This document shows, piece by piece, positions 26,101 to 35,164 of a stretch of DNA of 62,350 nucleotides. Origin of the DNA: Desulfurivibrionaceae bacterium (GTDB lineage: Bacteria; Desulfobacterota; Desulfobulbia; Desulfobulbales; UBA5123). Location of the stretch: assembly GCA_030145325.1 (NCBI GenBank), contig JAQYVW010000011.1, forward strand, positions 1-62,350. The letters run 5' to 3'. Position 1 is the first letter of the stretch. The number at the start of each line of letters is the position of its first letter. The position numbers and the translations under genes were made by a program. Under the pieces are notes generated by a model. It saw nothing but the letters and a program-made list of their open reading frames with translations. It did no database searches and was not told where the DNA came from.

Positions 26101-26180
26101 TTTTCAAATTACCTTCACAATATCTTTAAGTTATCGGCATCCTAGATTTATTTCTGTAAGTTTTTTTGCCCCGGTATTGT

Positions 26181-26981
26181 TCACGGTTGGCAAGGCCGGT
26201 TTTCTGCGGCGGCAAGCAGGAGGGTGGCATGCTCGCCAGCGATGAACGGGGTAAGTTGATAGTCGCCATAGGCAGCCTTGACGGTAAACTTCGCTGTTGC
26301 CAGTTTTTCAAGCCAAGCCGCATAATTAATGCCGAGGATCTGGTAATCATACTGCCAATCTTCGTTTACCTTATCCGGCTGATATCTAATTCGGAAGGTT
26401 TCTTTCAAATTGATCAGGGTTGTGTCTGCTTCTTGCCATTTGAGGATTTCTTTGATGACCTTGGAGCCGTTGGGGCGATCAAAGATCATGAATTGAAATT
26501 GTTTTTTTTCGGCCCGGTTGGCGTGCTCCTTGGTGGGCACAAAGAGCTGCATTAATAACCTTCCGTCTTTGCCAAGCAGGGGGCGGATTTGTTGCAGGCA
26601 CCGGTCTATTTCTCCTGCCCCGGTGAGCAGGTTGATGGTGTTGTAAGGGATAATTACTGCGTCGAAGGAATTGCTTAGGCCTATTTGGGTCATATCCATG
26701 CAGCAATAACTTGGATTGCCGTTGTCGGCGGACTGTTTGGCCAGTGCCTGGCGTAACATGGGGTGGGAGAGATCAATGCCGGTGACTTGGTAGCCTGCCT
26801 TGGCCAGGGCGCGGCCCAGTCTCCCGGTGCCGCAGCCAAGCTCAAGAATGGTTGCCGGGGGCTCGGGGAGGTGTTTACGGTAAAAGGGGAGGTCGTCCAG
26901 GAAGTCGGCCAGTTCCAGTTCGTAAAAATAAGTATAGCGGTCATGGGTGTAGATGGTGTCATGTTGGATGTCGTAGCCCAT
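26181..26981 (-). CDS. Class I SAM-dependent methyltransferase
   Basis: 267 residues from the ATG at 26981 (MGYDIQHDTIYTH). The SAM-binding motif I is ILELGCGTGRLGRALAKAGY, followed by VTGIDLSHPMLRQA and FDAVIIPYNTINLL. The substrate cannot be read from sequence. The upstream in-frame extension to 27155 overlaps the divergent gene at 27103 and is rejected. Confidence 0.8.
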   Translation of the reverse strand: MGYDIQHDTIYTHDRYTYFYELELADFLDDLPFYRKHLPEPPATILELGCGTGRLGRALAKAGYQVTGIDLSHPMLRQALAKQSADNGNPSYCCMDMTQIGLSNSFDAVIIPYNTINLLTGAGEIDRCLQQIRPLLGKDGRLLMQLFVPTKEHANRAEKKQFQFMIFDRPNGSKVIKEILKWQEADTTLINLKETFRIRYQPDKVNEDWQYDYQILGINYAAWLEKLATAKFTVKAAYGDYQLTPFIAGEHATLLLAAAENRPCQP

Positions 26982-27102
26982 GCTTGTCAACTCTTGGCGC
27001 TTAAAGGTTCGTCGGCCAGTGCCGGTGGGGAGGTTCGGCGGTAAAGGTAACAGGTTTTGTTGTGAAAGAAAATGGCGGCGCTGAAATCGCCAATGAGGGT
27101 GT

Positions 27103-28029
27103 ATGACCAAGATCAGAAAAAGGGCCTTTGCCAACCGCATCGTTTCGTACCTCACCGATCATGATTCTTTTCATGAGGGTAAGTTTGATTCCTCGCTCTT
27201 CTCGGTGGTTGAAGAGTTGCGGGCGGTGAGTGTGGAAAAAGGCGGGGGGGATCGCCAGGTAAAGCTGATCCAGGGATTGCGTTTCGGGGCCCATATCGAG
27301 CTGGTGATGCTGTTGCTGGATGATGCCTATCTCGGTTTGCGTGATCGAACCAGCATTAAGGTCTTTGCCAAGGCCATGGCTGGGGCGATGCAGTCTTTTG
27401 CCGAACCCATGGCCAATGGTGACCTTTCTTGTTTTCCAGATCCGACCTTTTTGTTGCACGGTCTGAGAAGAACAGTTTTGGCGGATATTGTTTTCCGTTT
27501 TGAAAATAATGGGCGGATTATTCACGAAACCCTGGCGCGGCGGGACGGTTTTCTTGATAGCCATGGTCTAGCGGTTAATTTGGGGCACGGTATCAAGATG
27601 TTGATGGAGGAAGGATCCACCGAAGATTGTTACGGTATTTGTGGCTACTTGGTCAGCGAGGATGAGGAAAACCCGCATGGCACCGACACCAGCTATATTG
27701 CCAAGGCCAGTTTCTTTCTCGATGCCTCGCAAAAGGAGATTTTTGTTATTTCCTTGCAGGGACAACGGGTTTTGCCCTCGCAGAAGGGACGGAGTCGGGA
27801 TTTTGCCAGGCTTGCCGCCCGGCTGCAGATGGATCCCAGAGCCTTTGTTCTGCGTAAGATCTGTGAAATTGGTAGGGGTGAAGGATATCAAAGGGTCAGG
27901 GCGGTTCGTCCCGAGCACCACCCAATGTTTCTAGATCACCACCACGGTTTTATGGCCCGTTATGAGCCGATTATTCGCCAGGCCGGGATCGGGGAGGAGA
28001 ACGGTTGTTATCTGGAGGCAAGCTTGTAA
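27103..28029 (+). CDS. Uncharacterised protein, possibly DUF535/VirK-like
   Basis: 308 residues, soluble, no signal peptide. The C-terminal half has FVISLQGQRVLPSQKGRS, ARLQMDPRAFVLRKICEIGRGEGYQR and RPEHHPMFLDHHHGF. This resembles in outline the DUF535 (VirK/YbjX) layout, where a strand with LQGP is followed by a helix and an H-rich end, but the match is faint. Divergent from the methyltransferase gene. No function is assigned. Confidence 0.6.
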   Translation: MTKIRKRAFANRIVSYLTDHDSFHEGKFDSSLFSVVEELRAVSVEKGGGDRQVKLIQGLRFGAHIELVMLLLDDAYLGLRDRTSIKVFAKAMAGAMQSFAEPMANGDLSCFPDPTFLLHGLRRTVLADIVFRFENNGRIIHETLARRDGFLDSHGLAVNLGHGIKMLMEEGSTEDCYGICGYLVSEDEENPHGTDTSYIAKASFFLDASQKEIFVISLQGQRVLPSQKGRSRDFARLAARLQMDPRAFVLRKICEIGRGEGYQRVRAVRPEHHPMFLDHHHGFMARYEPIIRQAGIGEENGCYLEASL

Positions 28030-28052
28030 ATGGGAGCAAGGGGGTACCCTGT

Positions 28053-28640
28053 TCAGGGTAAATCTTTGAAATCCCTTCTTATTTGTTCCAATTTCTGGTG
28101 GTATTTTTCGGCGTCGCCGTATTCTAAGAACATGTGGTAGCGGCTATGGATGCGGGCGACCTTGCGGGCGTGTTTGATGGGGCACCAATACTGTTCGGTG
28201 CGGGCGGCGATCTCTTGAATGTAGCTGACCATGCCGTTAAAGTAGCCACAGTAGATGCAGTTCATTTTTTCGATGGGGTTCAGGTAGCGTAAAGCATGGC
28301 GGTCAATGATGAGATGTTCTCTTCGTTTGACCTTGGGAATCCCGTACACCGGAAAACAGATGGCTTGGTAGATGGTGGCCGTGAGATCCATAAACAGGGT
28401 CGGTAGCAGGCAGAACCAGATCACCGGAGCGGTGAGCAGGTTAAGAATGGCGGTGTCGCGTAGGTAGCGGCGGATGGTCTTGGCCAGGCGGCGGTGACTC
28501 CGTTTAGCTTCATCCTCAAAATAGATCTTGCGGTCGCGGATCTTGTAGAAAAACTCTTCTTCCTTCTTCTGGATCTCTCGGGAGAGTTCATCCTCAAGTT
28601 TTTTTATCCTTTCGATCAGTTCTTGTAAGCGGTTGTCCAT
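28053..28640 (-). CDS. Coiled-coil membrane protein with CxxC motif, unknown function
   Basis: 195 residues. The N-terminus is a basic coiled coil (about 1-55, LIERIKKLEDELSREIQKKEEEF), then two hydrophobic segments (AILNLLTAPVIWFCLLPTLFM and ATIYQAICFPVYGIP), then a conserved-looking cysteine block NCIYCGYFNG and EQYWCPIKHARK. The three cysteines with His suggest a metal site or thiol chemistry at the membrane face. Family not recognised by name. Confidence 0.7.
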   Translation of the reverse strand: MDNRLQELIERIKKLEDELSREIQKKEEEFFYKIRDRKIYFEDEAKRSHRRLAKTIRRYLRDTAILNLLTAPVIWFCLLPTLFMDLTATIYQAICFPVYGIPKVKRREHLIIDRHALRYLNPIEKMNCIYCGYFNGMVSYIQEIAARTEQYWCPIKHARKVARIHSRYHMFLEYGDAEKYHQKLEQIRRDFKDLP

Positions 28641-28955
28641 TTATCACTCATCGGGGTTGCGGGTGAAAGACACTATATATGAAGATAGAGGCTACATTAG
28701 CAAGCTGTAATGTAAAGGCAAAGATTAATCGGATGACAATGTTTTGGCCTATTTTAGGGGGGGAAAGGTGGTGATAATTAGGTAGTTTTACGGGTTGATG
28801 TAAGCTCTTCGGACATAGTAAGGTAATTAGTGCAAAGATTCGCTGAAATTATAAATTCCCGTTATGTGATATGGGTTTGATGGCGCGGATGGATCTTGAG
28901 TTTTAGTTTTTGGTCGCGCGGTAAATTTTAATGTATGTTTTGGGGTAGGCGAGAG
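28641..28955. other. Divergent intergenic region
   Basis: 315 bp between the coiled-coil membrane gene and the chemoreceptor gene. A/T-rich towards the receptor. I found no convincing promoter, c-di-GMP riboswitch core, terminator or repeat. Confidence 0.4.
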
Positions 28956-30536
28956 ATGCGAATTTCCTTTACTGGCAAGGTGCTGGGTGTTTTTTTTCTT
29001 TCGTTTGTAGCTTTTTCCGTCGTCACTCTGGTGGTAGCCAGTTGGGTGATTAACAGTGAAACCGGGATTGTTTTTAATCAAAAATTACCTGCTTTATTTG
29101 GCGAGCAGATGGAAGCAATGGGTAACAGCATCAGCGCTGATGTGCAGAAGAATCTGCAGGAAAGCCATCGGGAGATGGGAAGAAGTTTCGTCAAAAGAAT
29201 GAACCAGTCGGCGCAGTCCATAGCTGATAACGCCTTAACGATGATGGAGGGGTTTGATGTCGATGGAGTTCGTAGGTTGGCAGAACAGCGGGTGGAGGGT
29301 GACAAAGACGTTGTGCATGTTGTGGTCTATACCAACAAGGAATTGAGTGAGGCAATTGAAGCTGGCACCAAAAGAAGCAACGGGGTCTTTGTCGCCTCGG
29401 CGGAAAAGAGTTCTGATTTTGCCCATGTGAAGGTTGAACTCACCGTCCTTGAAGATGTGCTGGCGGCAATGCAGGTGGAAGAACAGGAAAGCCGAGACCG
29501 CTTAATGGTTATTGTCGCCAAGGCCAAGGAGGCGGTTGTCGCGCGTCTGGGCGGAAACAGCGCTATCCTGAAGCGGGGCATATTTGTCAAACTGTTGACC
29601 AGGTTGGGTTCGGCGATTCTCCTGGTGGGGGTGGTGGCAGGTTTTTTGTTGACCGTTTTTATGACCATGCGCTTTTCCAGACCGATTAATACGGTTATCG
29701 GTGAACTGTTGGCTGGTGGCGGCCAGCTGTCGGAGTCGGCGCAACGGGTGGCGCAGGCCAGCGATGTGGTCAATGACGGGGTCTCTGGGCAAGGCGCGGC
29801 TCTTCAAGAAACCGCCAGTGCTTTGGAGCAGATGCGAGCGATGACGGATCGGAATAGTGCTAATACCAGTGAGGCGGATCAGTTGATGAAAAAAACCGCT
29901 GGGGTGGTTGCCGAGGCAAATGTTTCCATGCATGAGCTCATTGGCTCCATGGCCGAAATTTCAGCTGCCAGCGAAGAAATATCGAAGATTATCAAGGATA
30001 TTGATGAAATTGCCTTCCAGACCAATCTCCTGGCCTTGAATGCAGCAGTGGAGGCGGCCAGGGCTGGTGAAGCTGGGGCCGGTTTTGCGGTGGTGGCCGA
30101 TGAGGTTCGTAGTCTCGCCCAGCGTTCTGCCTCCGCGTCGCAGAATACCGCTGAGCTCATTGAGCGGACGGTGACTAAGATCAGGAGTGGGGTGGAGCTG
30201 GTGGGGAAAACCAGAGATTCTTTCAGCTCGGTGACCGAGGATGTAGAGCAGGCTGCCGCCCTTATGGAAGGGGTTACCCAGGCATCAGCAGAGCAGGGTA
30301 ACGGGGTGGAGTTGATTCACCGGAGTATGGGAGCCATGGATCAAATTACTCAGCAAAATGCCGCTTCGGCTGACAATGCCATTGACGCCGTGCGTGAGCT
30401 CAATATTCAGGCAGAACAGATGTCTTTGGTGGTCTGCGAATTGCGCGAGATTGTCAGTGGTGACGGTTGTTCTGCTGCTGCTGGGAGCGATGGTGAGGAC
30501 TCGCCGGTGCGGCAGCAGGCCAGGTTGGAAGAGTGA
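28956..30536 (+). CDS. Methyl-accepting chemotaxis protein
   Basis: 526 residues from ATG 28956; an in-frame ATG lies at 28935. The first membrane helix is at about 5-30 ([20 protein letters not shown]). A periplasmic domain of ~170 residues follows, then a second helix ([17 protein letters not shown]). The cytoplasmic signalling tip is [22 protein letters not shown] with [15 protein letters not shown], the CheA/CheW-binding hairpin. The ligand domain has no obvious Cache motif. The PhnD-like binding protein 61 bp downstream may be its periplasmic partner. Confidence 0.93.
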   Translation: MRISFTGKVLGVFFLSFVAFSVVTLVVASWVINSETGIVFNQKLPALFGEQMEAMGNSISADVQKNLQESHREMGRSFVKRMNQSAQSIADNALTMMEGFDVDGVRRLAEQRVEGDKDVVHVVVYTNKELSEAIEAGTKRSNGVFVASAEKSSDFAHVKVELTVLEDVLAAMQVEEQESRDRLMVIVAKAKEAVVARLGGNSAILKRGIFVKLLTRLGSAILLVGVVAGFLLTVFMTMRFSRPINTVIGELLAGGGQLSESAQRVAQASDVVNDGVSGQGAALQETASALEQMRAMTDRNSANTSEADQLMKKTAGVVAEANVSMHELIGSMAEISAASEEISKIIKDIDEIAFQTNLLALNAAVEAARAGEAGAGFAVVADEVRSLAQRSASASQNTAELIERTVTKIRSGVELVGKTRDSFSSVTEDVEQAAALMEGVTQASAEQGNGVELIHRSMGAMDQITQQNAASADNAIDAVRELNIQAEQMSLVVCELREIVSGDGCSAAAGSDGEDSPVRQQARLEE

Positions 30537-30597
30537 CACATATTGATAGAAAAGGGCAATTTCTCAAGATAGCCTAAAATCAAAGATGGAGGAGTGC

Positions 30598-31398
30598 ATG
30601 AAACGACTTGTAATCGGGATGACTATCGTTGCGATGATGATTGGCTTGGCTGGGACGGCTGTCGCTGGAGATATCTCTTGCTGGTTTCCCCCTGGTTGGA
30701 AGGCAAAAAGCGCTCAGGCTAAACAGATTACCGATGCCTTGACCCAGAAGAGCGGTATCAACGTAAAGCCACGGATTGCCGGGAACTATCCACAGATTCT
30801 TAGGGCTTTCACCGCTGGCGAGCCTTGCTTGGTCTATGTTGGCTCGTTCGTACAGGCCATTATCCGTGAGCGGGGGATTGGTGTGCCGTTGGTGCAGGCG
30901 GTTAACGGCAAGGAGTTTTATGCCTCGTGGATGATCTATCCTACTGGTGGTGATCCTGAGCAGATTCTGCGCGATAATCCAGAGAAGATAGCCTTTACTG
31001 TTGGTGCAAGTTCCGGTGAATCCGGCGCTAAAGCCGCCACTGGTGGTAAGGCAAAAATCAGGGTGGCCAATCATGGTGCGGCCGCAAATGCGATTAAGGC
31101 CGGAGCAGCCAAGGCGGCTTTTGTGAAAAACTGGTGGTGGCAGGGTAATAGCAAGAAATTCCCCGGTTTTTCAGTGTATCAGGTGAAGGGTGTTTCCGAT
31201 CAGAAGAACCCTGACAATGTGCTGACAGCCTCAAAGGGGGTCTCTGCAGAAGTCCGGGAGAAGATCAGTGCTGCGGCCATGGCTTCGGCGGGGATCTTTG
31301 GGGCCAAGGAGATGCGCCGTTTTGATCGTAAGACCTTGGATTTTAGTGTCGGCTTGATGCACGGGGGCGGCATTGATCCACTTACCTATGGGTGGTAA
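30598..31398 (+). CDS. PhnD-like periplasmic substrate-binding protein
   Basis: 266 residues from ATG 30598, with GGAGGAG just upstream. N-terminal signal peptide (MKRLVIGMTIVAMMIGLAGTAVAG). The mature part has the PhnD/phosphonate-binding layout: GNYPQILRAFTAGEPCLVYVGSFVQAI, then ASSGESGAKAA and NAIKAGAAKAAFVKNWWW. No ABC permease or ATPase genes adjoin it, so it probably reports a ligand to the upstream chemoreceptor instead of serving transport. The ligand is unknown. Confidence 0.75.
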   Translation: MKRLVIGMTIVAMMIGLAGTAVAGDISCWFPPGWKAKSAQAKQITDALTQKSGINVKPRIAGNYPQILRAFTAGEPCLVYVGSFVQAIIRERGIGVPLVQAVNGKEFYASWMIYPTGGDPEQILRDNPEKIAFTVGASSGESGAKAATGGKAKIRVANHGAAANAIKAGAAKAAFVKNWWWQGNSKKFPGFSVYQVKGVSDQKNPDNVLTASKGVSAEVREKISAAAMASAGIFGAKEMRRFDRKTLDFSVGLMHGGGIDPLTYGW

Positions 31399-31415
31399 TG
31401 CCGAGGAGCCTGGCT

Positions 31416-31558
31416 AGTGCCTGTCCATAAATGGTCTTTTTGCCCGATCTCTGCGTTATGTTCAAAAAATAATGCTCGGAATATCAAACATATGCCTGCG
31501 CTTATTTTTTTCGCATGCCTTGATCTCGAACAAAAATCCTCATTTATGGACAGACACT
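31416..31558. mobile_element. MITE-like inverted-repeat element, copy 2 (143 bp)
   Basis: Ends AGTGCCTGTCCATAAATG and CATTTATGGACAGACACT, flanked by a perfect 4-bp duplication GGCT (31412-31415 and 31559-31562). The inside matches copy 1 but lacks about 23 bp of the CGGAGTC...GCTACC segment. No coding capacity. Confidence 0.9.
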
Positions 31559-31586
31559 GGCTAGGCATGGGCGATAATTTTTGGGT

Positions 31587-31625
31587 AAAAAAGGGAGCGG
31601 GGCAAAAGCCTTGCTCCCTTTTTTT
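31587..31625. terminator. Bidirectional terminator between the binding-protein gene and ribF
   Basis: AAAAAAGGGAGCGGGGC, loop AAAA, then GCCTTGCTCCCTTTTTTT. A-run on one side and T-run on the other allow use on both strands by the two converging genes. Confidence 0.8.
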
Positions 31626-31638
31626 ATGGTTGAACCCC

Positions 31639-32613
31639 TTAGTGGTTATACCGTTCTTCGCAGGAGAGGATGATCTCCTTTTCGGCATCGGCCAGAACCT
31701 GTTTGGCCTCTTCGACGTCCTTGCTGATCTGGGCGGAAAGTTCTTCCGGGCCGGAGAATTTTCTTTCCCCGCGGAGGTGACGGAGCAGGTTGATCTTAAT
31801 CGGTTTGCCGTAGATGTCTTCCTTGAAGTCAAAGATGTGGGTCTCGGCCACCAGCTGGTCGCCGCCAAAAGTGGGGTTGTAGCCGATATTGAGTACCCCA
31901 CCGTAACATTTGCCGTCGTAGATTACCTGGGTGACATAGACACCGTGTTTGGGGCAGAGATCCTCGGGCGAAATAGCCAGGTTGGCGGTGGGGAAGCCCA
32001 CCAGGGGGCCACCGCGCTGCTTACCGCGTTTAACCTCGCCGCGGATCTGGTAGTAACGCCCGAGGAGATTCTTGACGTAGCGCATCTTGCCGTCGGTTAC
32101 CAAGGCCCGTACCTTGCTGCTGCTGGCCAGCATGTCGTCGACATGGAATGGTTCCACCACTGTGACCGGGAAGCCCTTTTCCTTGCCCTGGTTTTTCAGA
32201 AAATCGATATTGCCTTCGCGGCCACGGCCCATGGCGTAGTCGTAGCCCACCACCAGATGTTCGACACCGATGGTTTTGAGGAGAATCTCATCAACAAAGG
32301 TGGCGGCTGGGGTGGCGGCAAACTCCTTGCTGAAGGGGATGATGATCAGCACATCGATACCAGCCATCTCGATCAACTCTTCTTTCTGTTGCTCGTTGGA
32401 GATCAGCTTAATGCCGATCTCCGGCCGCATCACCTGCAGCGGGTGCGGGTCGAAGGTGATCACCACGCTGGTCCCCTTATCTTTGTAAGCGCGGCTGACC
32501 ACTTCGCTAAAGAGGATCTGGTGGCCCAGGTGGACGCCGTCGAAGTTGCCGATGGTGACAAAGGGTCTAAGTAATGGTTGGTTTATTTGCGCAAGGTCGC
32601 GGTATATTTTCAT
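31639..32613 (-). CDS. ribF: Bifunctional riboflavin kinase / FAD synthetase
   Basis: A 324-residue RibF. The N-terminal adenylyltransferase half has TIGNFDGVHLGHQ. The C-terminal kinase half has GKQRGGPLVGFPTANLAI and NIGYNPTFGG. It converts riboflavin to FMN and then FAD. GGAG precedes the ATG. Terminated by the bidirectional hairpin at 31587. A long forward-strand frame across it is a shadow. Confidence 0.97.
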   Translation of the reverse strand: MKIYRDLAQINQPLLRPFVTIGNFDGVHLGHQILFSEVVSRAYKDKGTSVVITFDPHPLQVMRPEIGIKLISNEQQKEELIEMAGIDVLIIIPFSKEFAATPAATFVDEILLKTIGVEHLVVGYDYAMGRGREGNIDFLKNQGKEKGFPVTVVEPFHVDDMLASSSKVRALVTDGKMRYVKNLLGRYYQIRGEVKRGKQRGGPLVGFPTANLAISPEDLCPKHGVYVTQVIYDGKCYGGVLNIGYNPTFGGDQLVAETHIFDFKEDIYGKPIKINLLRHLRGERKFSGPEELSAQISKDVEEAKQVLADAEKEIILSCEERYNH

Positions 32614-32690
32614 GGTGACTAACTCTCCAGAGTGTCGATTATATCGGGGCTGTTTATGTTGTTTCTTTTGGGTTGGTCAATAAAAAAATC

Positions 32691-32719
32691 TTGACAAACA
32701 CCCGGCTAAGCAATTAAAA
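32691..32719 (+). promoter_or_regulatory. Sigma-70 promoter for tRNA-Leu
   Basis: TTGACA (32691-32696), 17 bp, TTAAAA (32714-32719), starting transcription about 15 bp before the mature tRNA. Confidence 0.65.
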
Positions 32720-32739
32720 GAGTGCCTTCAAACTGGTAA

Positions 32740-32826
32740 GCCGAAGTGGCGGAATTGGTAGACGCGCTAGGTTCAGGGTCTAGTGGGGGTATCCTCGTGG
32801 GAGTTCAAGTCTCCCCTTCGGCACCA
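32740..32826 (+). tRNA. tRNA-Leu (anticodon CAG)
   Basis: 87 nt including an encoded CCA. Acceptor GCCGAAG pairs with CTTCGGC. The anticodon arm CTAGG-TTCAGGG-TCTAG gives CAG at 32774-32776. A long class II variable arm (TGGGGGTATCCTCG) and the T-loop GTTCAAGTC are visible. Confidence 0.96.
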
Positions 32827-33026
32827 TCTTTTTTTTATCTGTATTATTTCCTTTGTTTTTTCTTTGCTCATTGCTTTGTCGCTGGTACAACATTTTCTGG
32901 TTGGTGTGTGGAACTTGAGGTTTTTTGCCCCTCCAGTTTTTAACGTATCGACTTGTAATGATCTTTCCCGGCAATGTCAAGAAATCTCCCCGTGGCGGTA
33001 GGTTCGGCGGCAGATGGTGGTGAGAA

Positions 33027-33914
33027 GTGTCTGAGCAAATTATTCAGGATTTAACGCCCGTGGCCGTTACTGTTAACGGCGAGCAAGCCCGAATTTGGTC
33101 TTTGGTACTGGACGCGGTGGCGATTCCGCACCGGTTGGAAAGGGATGGAGCTAACTGGCAATGTTTGACTTCAGGGCTAGCCGTGGCGGCGGCGCGGAGT
33201 CAGCTTGCACGGTTTGAAGCGGAGAATCAGGATTGGCCGCCTCCTGCCCCTAAGGTTGATCATGCCTGGCAACATCGGCAGCCGCCGACCTTGCTGGTGA
33301 TGGGGGCGTTGTTGGTTTTTTATGTGGTTACCGGTCCGTGGCAAGATAACAGTTGCTGGTTCGACCAAGGGGCCATTGATAGTGTTCGCATCTTGCAGGG
33401 TGGTGAATGGTGGCGTTTGCTCACCGCTCTAACCCTTCATGCCGATCCCGTGCATATTTTGGGTAACTTTTGTTTCGGAGCGATTCTTGTTCATTTTGTC
33501 TGTAAGACCCTGGGGATTGGCTTAGGCTGGAGTTTGGTTCTTGCTGCCGGGGTGTTGGGTAATCTTGTCAATGTCATGGTTCGTGCCGGTGACCACCATG
33601 CGGTGGGTTTTTCCACGGCTGTTTTTGGGGCGGTGGGCATTCTCTGTGGCTTGGAGCTGAGGATGCGTTCTCTGCGGGGGGTGTTGCTGCCCTTGGGCGG
33701 GGGGGCGGCGTTTTTGGCCATGCTTGGCGCTGGTGGCGAGCAAACCGATTTCGGGGCGCATTGTTGGGGGTTGGCTGTCGGTTTTATGTTGGGGGGGCTT
33801 ATTGCCCGCCTGCCTGATTGTTACCGCCGTGATGCTGATTCGTTGTTGTTGCAGACGGTTCTTTTTTCTATTTGCGTGGCCGCTGTTTGGGGATGTTGGC
33901 GTCTGGCCTTGTAG
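33027..33914 (+). CDS. Rhomboid family intramembrane serine protease
   Basis: 295 residues. A cytosolic N-terminal ~90 residues precede a hydrophobic core. The catalytic Ser196 is in GFSTAVFG, the partner His245 in FGAHCWGLAVGFMLGG, and HILGNFCFG supplies the oxyanion-side His/Asn region. GTG start at 33027. Upstream of hflK-hflC, a plausible membrane-proteolysis neighbourhood. Confidence 0.9.
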   Translation: MSEQIIQDLTPVAVTVNGEQARIWSLVLDAVAIPHRLERDGANWQCLTSGLAVAAARSQLARFEAENQDWPPPAPKVDHAWQHRQPPTLLVMGALLVFYVVTGPWQDNSCWFDQGAIDSVRILQGGEWWRLLTALTLHADPVHILGNFCFGAILVHFVCKTLGIGLGWSLVLAAGVLGNLVNVMVRAGDHHAVGFSTAVFGAVGILCGLELRMRSLRGVLLPLGGGAAFLAMLGAGGEQTDFGAHCWGLAVGFMLGGLIARLPDCYRRDADSLLLQTVLFSICVAAVWGCWRLAL

Positions 33915-34020
33915 GTAAAAAGGGGCTTGTAATTGTAAAGGTAATCTGGGAGAGTGTGAAATGCATTCTCCCGTCTATCCATATTAATTCATACCAAGCA
34001 AATGTGAGGTTTTCATCGTT

Positions 34021-35124
34021 ATGGCTTTTGATGATCAACAACCGCCGTGGGGGCAGAATAAGCGACCGCCCACGCCAGAGGAAATGATCGCTACCTTGAT
34101 TAAAAATGTGAAGTCCGCTTTCGGGGGTGGTGCCGGTGGCTCTGGGGGCACGCCGTCTTCAGGAACAGCTGGTTCCTCTTCCGGCCCCAGTTTCCTGGCT
34201 GGGCTTGGCAAGGCGGGTGGTATTATCATTGCCCTGCTCTTGTTCAATGTTGCCTACTCTTCATTCTATACCATTAATCCCGGTGAGCGCGGGGTGGTTC
34301 TTCGCTTTGGCAAGTATGTCAAAATCGCCTCCCCCGGTCTTAACTTCAAGGTGCCGATGGTTGATCAGGTATACAAGGTCAATGTCGACGCAGTGCGGAA
34401 GGAAGAATTTGGTTTTCGTACTCGGGAGCCGGGCCAGAAGACTGTTTATCAGCGGCAGGGTTATGACAACGAATCCTTGATGCTCACCGGTGACAAGAAT
34501 GTTATCGATGTGGAGTGGATTGTTCAGTACAAGGTCTTTGATCCGGTTAATTTCGTCTTTAAGGTTGCCGATGTGCAGTCAGCGGTGCGCGATGTCTCCG
34601 AAACCGCTATCCGTCGTATCGTCGGCAACATGGATTTTGATTATGTGCTCAGTAATCGCGAGATTCTTGCCGCCGCCACTGCCCGCGAGGTGCAGGCGGC
34701 TCTTAATCGTTATGAAGCTGGGGTGAAAATCGTCACCGTGCAGTTGCAGGATGTTAATCCGCCCGAGGCTGTAAAGCCTGCCTTTAATGAGGTGAATGAG
34801 GCTGATCAGGACATGAAGCGACTGGTCAACGAGGCGGAAGAGGCCTATAACAAGGTGGTGCCCAAGGCGCGTGGTCAGGCTAAGGAAACCATTGAAGAAG
34901 CGCATGGTTACGCAGTGGAGAGAACCAATGGCGCCAAGGGTGATGCAGCTCGTTTTCTGGCGGTTCTGAAGGAGTACCAGGGGGCCAAGGATGTTACCCG
35001 GCGTCGCATGTACCTTGAGACCATGCAGAAAGTTTTGCCCAAGGTTTCCGAGGTGTATGTTATCGACAAGGAACAGCGTTCGGTGCTGCCGTTACTTGAT
35101 CTTTCCGGTGCTCGCAAGAAGTAG
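34021..35124 (+). CDS. hflK: HflK, FtsH protease modulator
   Basis: 367 residues with the HflK layout: a Gly/Pro-rich cytoplasmic start (PPWGQNKRPP ... GGGAGGSGG), a membrane helix at about 62-80 (GGIIIALLLFNVAYSSFY), then an SPFH/Band 7 domain (GERGVVLRFGKYVKIASPGLNFK). With HflC it forms the cage around FtsH. Forty bases separate it from hflC. Confidence 0.95.
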   Translation: MAFDDQQPPWGQNKRPPTPEEMIATLIKNVKSAFGGGAGGSGGTPSSGTAGSSSGPSFLAGLGKAGGIIIALLLFNVAYSSFYTINPGERGVVLRFGKYVKIASPGLNFKVPMVDQVYKVNVDAVRKEEFGFRTREPGQKTVYQRQGYDNESLMLTGDKNVIDVEWIVQYKVFDPVNFVFKVADVQSAVRDVSETAIRRIVGNMDFDYVLSNREILAAATAREVQAALNRYEAGVKIVTVQLQDVNPPEAVKPAFNEVNEADQDMKRLVNEAEEAYNKVVPKARGQAKETIEEAHGYAVERTNGAKGDAARFLAVLKEYQGAKDVTRRRMYLETMQKVLPKVSEVYVIDKEQRSVLPLLDLSGARKK

Positions 35125-35164
35125 TTCAGAGTAAAATTTACGAATCAAACTGAGGGTGTAACTC

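Noticed and set aside
26982-27155. Longer N-terminus for the methyltransferase
   Set aside because: It would overlap the divergent gene at 27103 and adds non-conserved basic sequence.
31417-32574. 385-codon forward frame over ribF and MITE copy 2
   Set aside because: Antisense to the clear RibF protein; its start lies in the MITE.
32746-32980. Short frames across the tRNA-Leu gene
   Set aside because: The tRNA structure explains this sequence.
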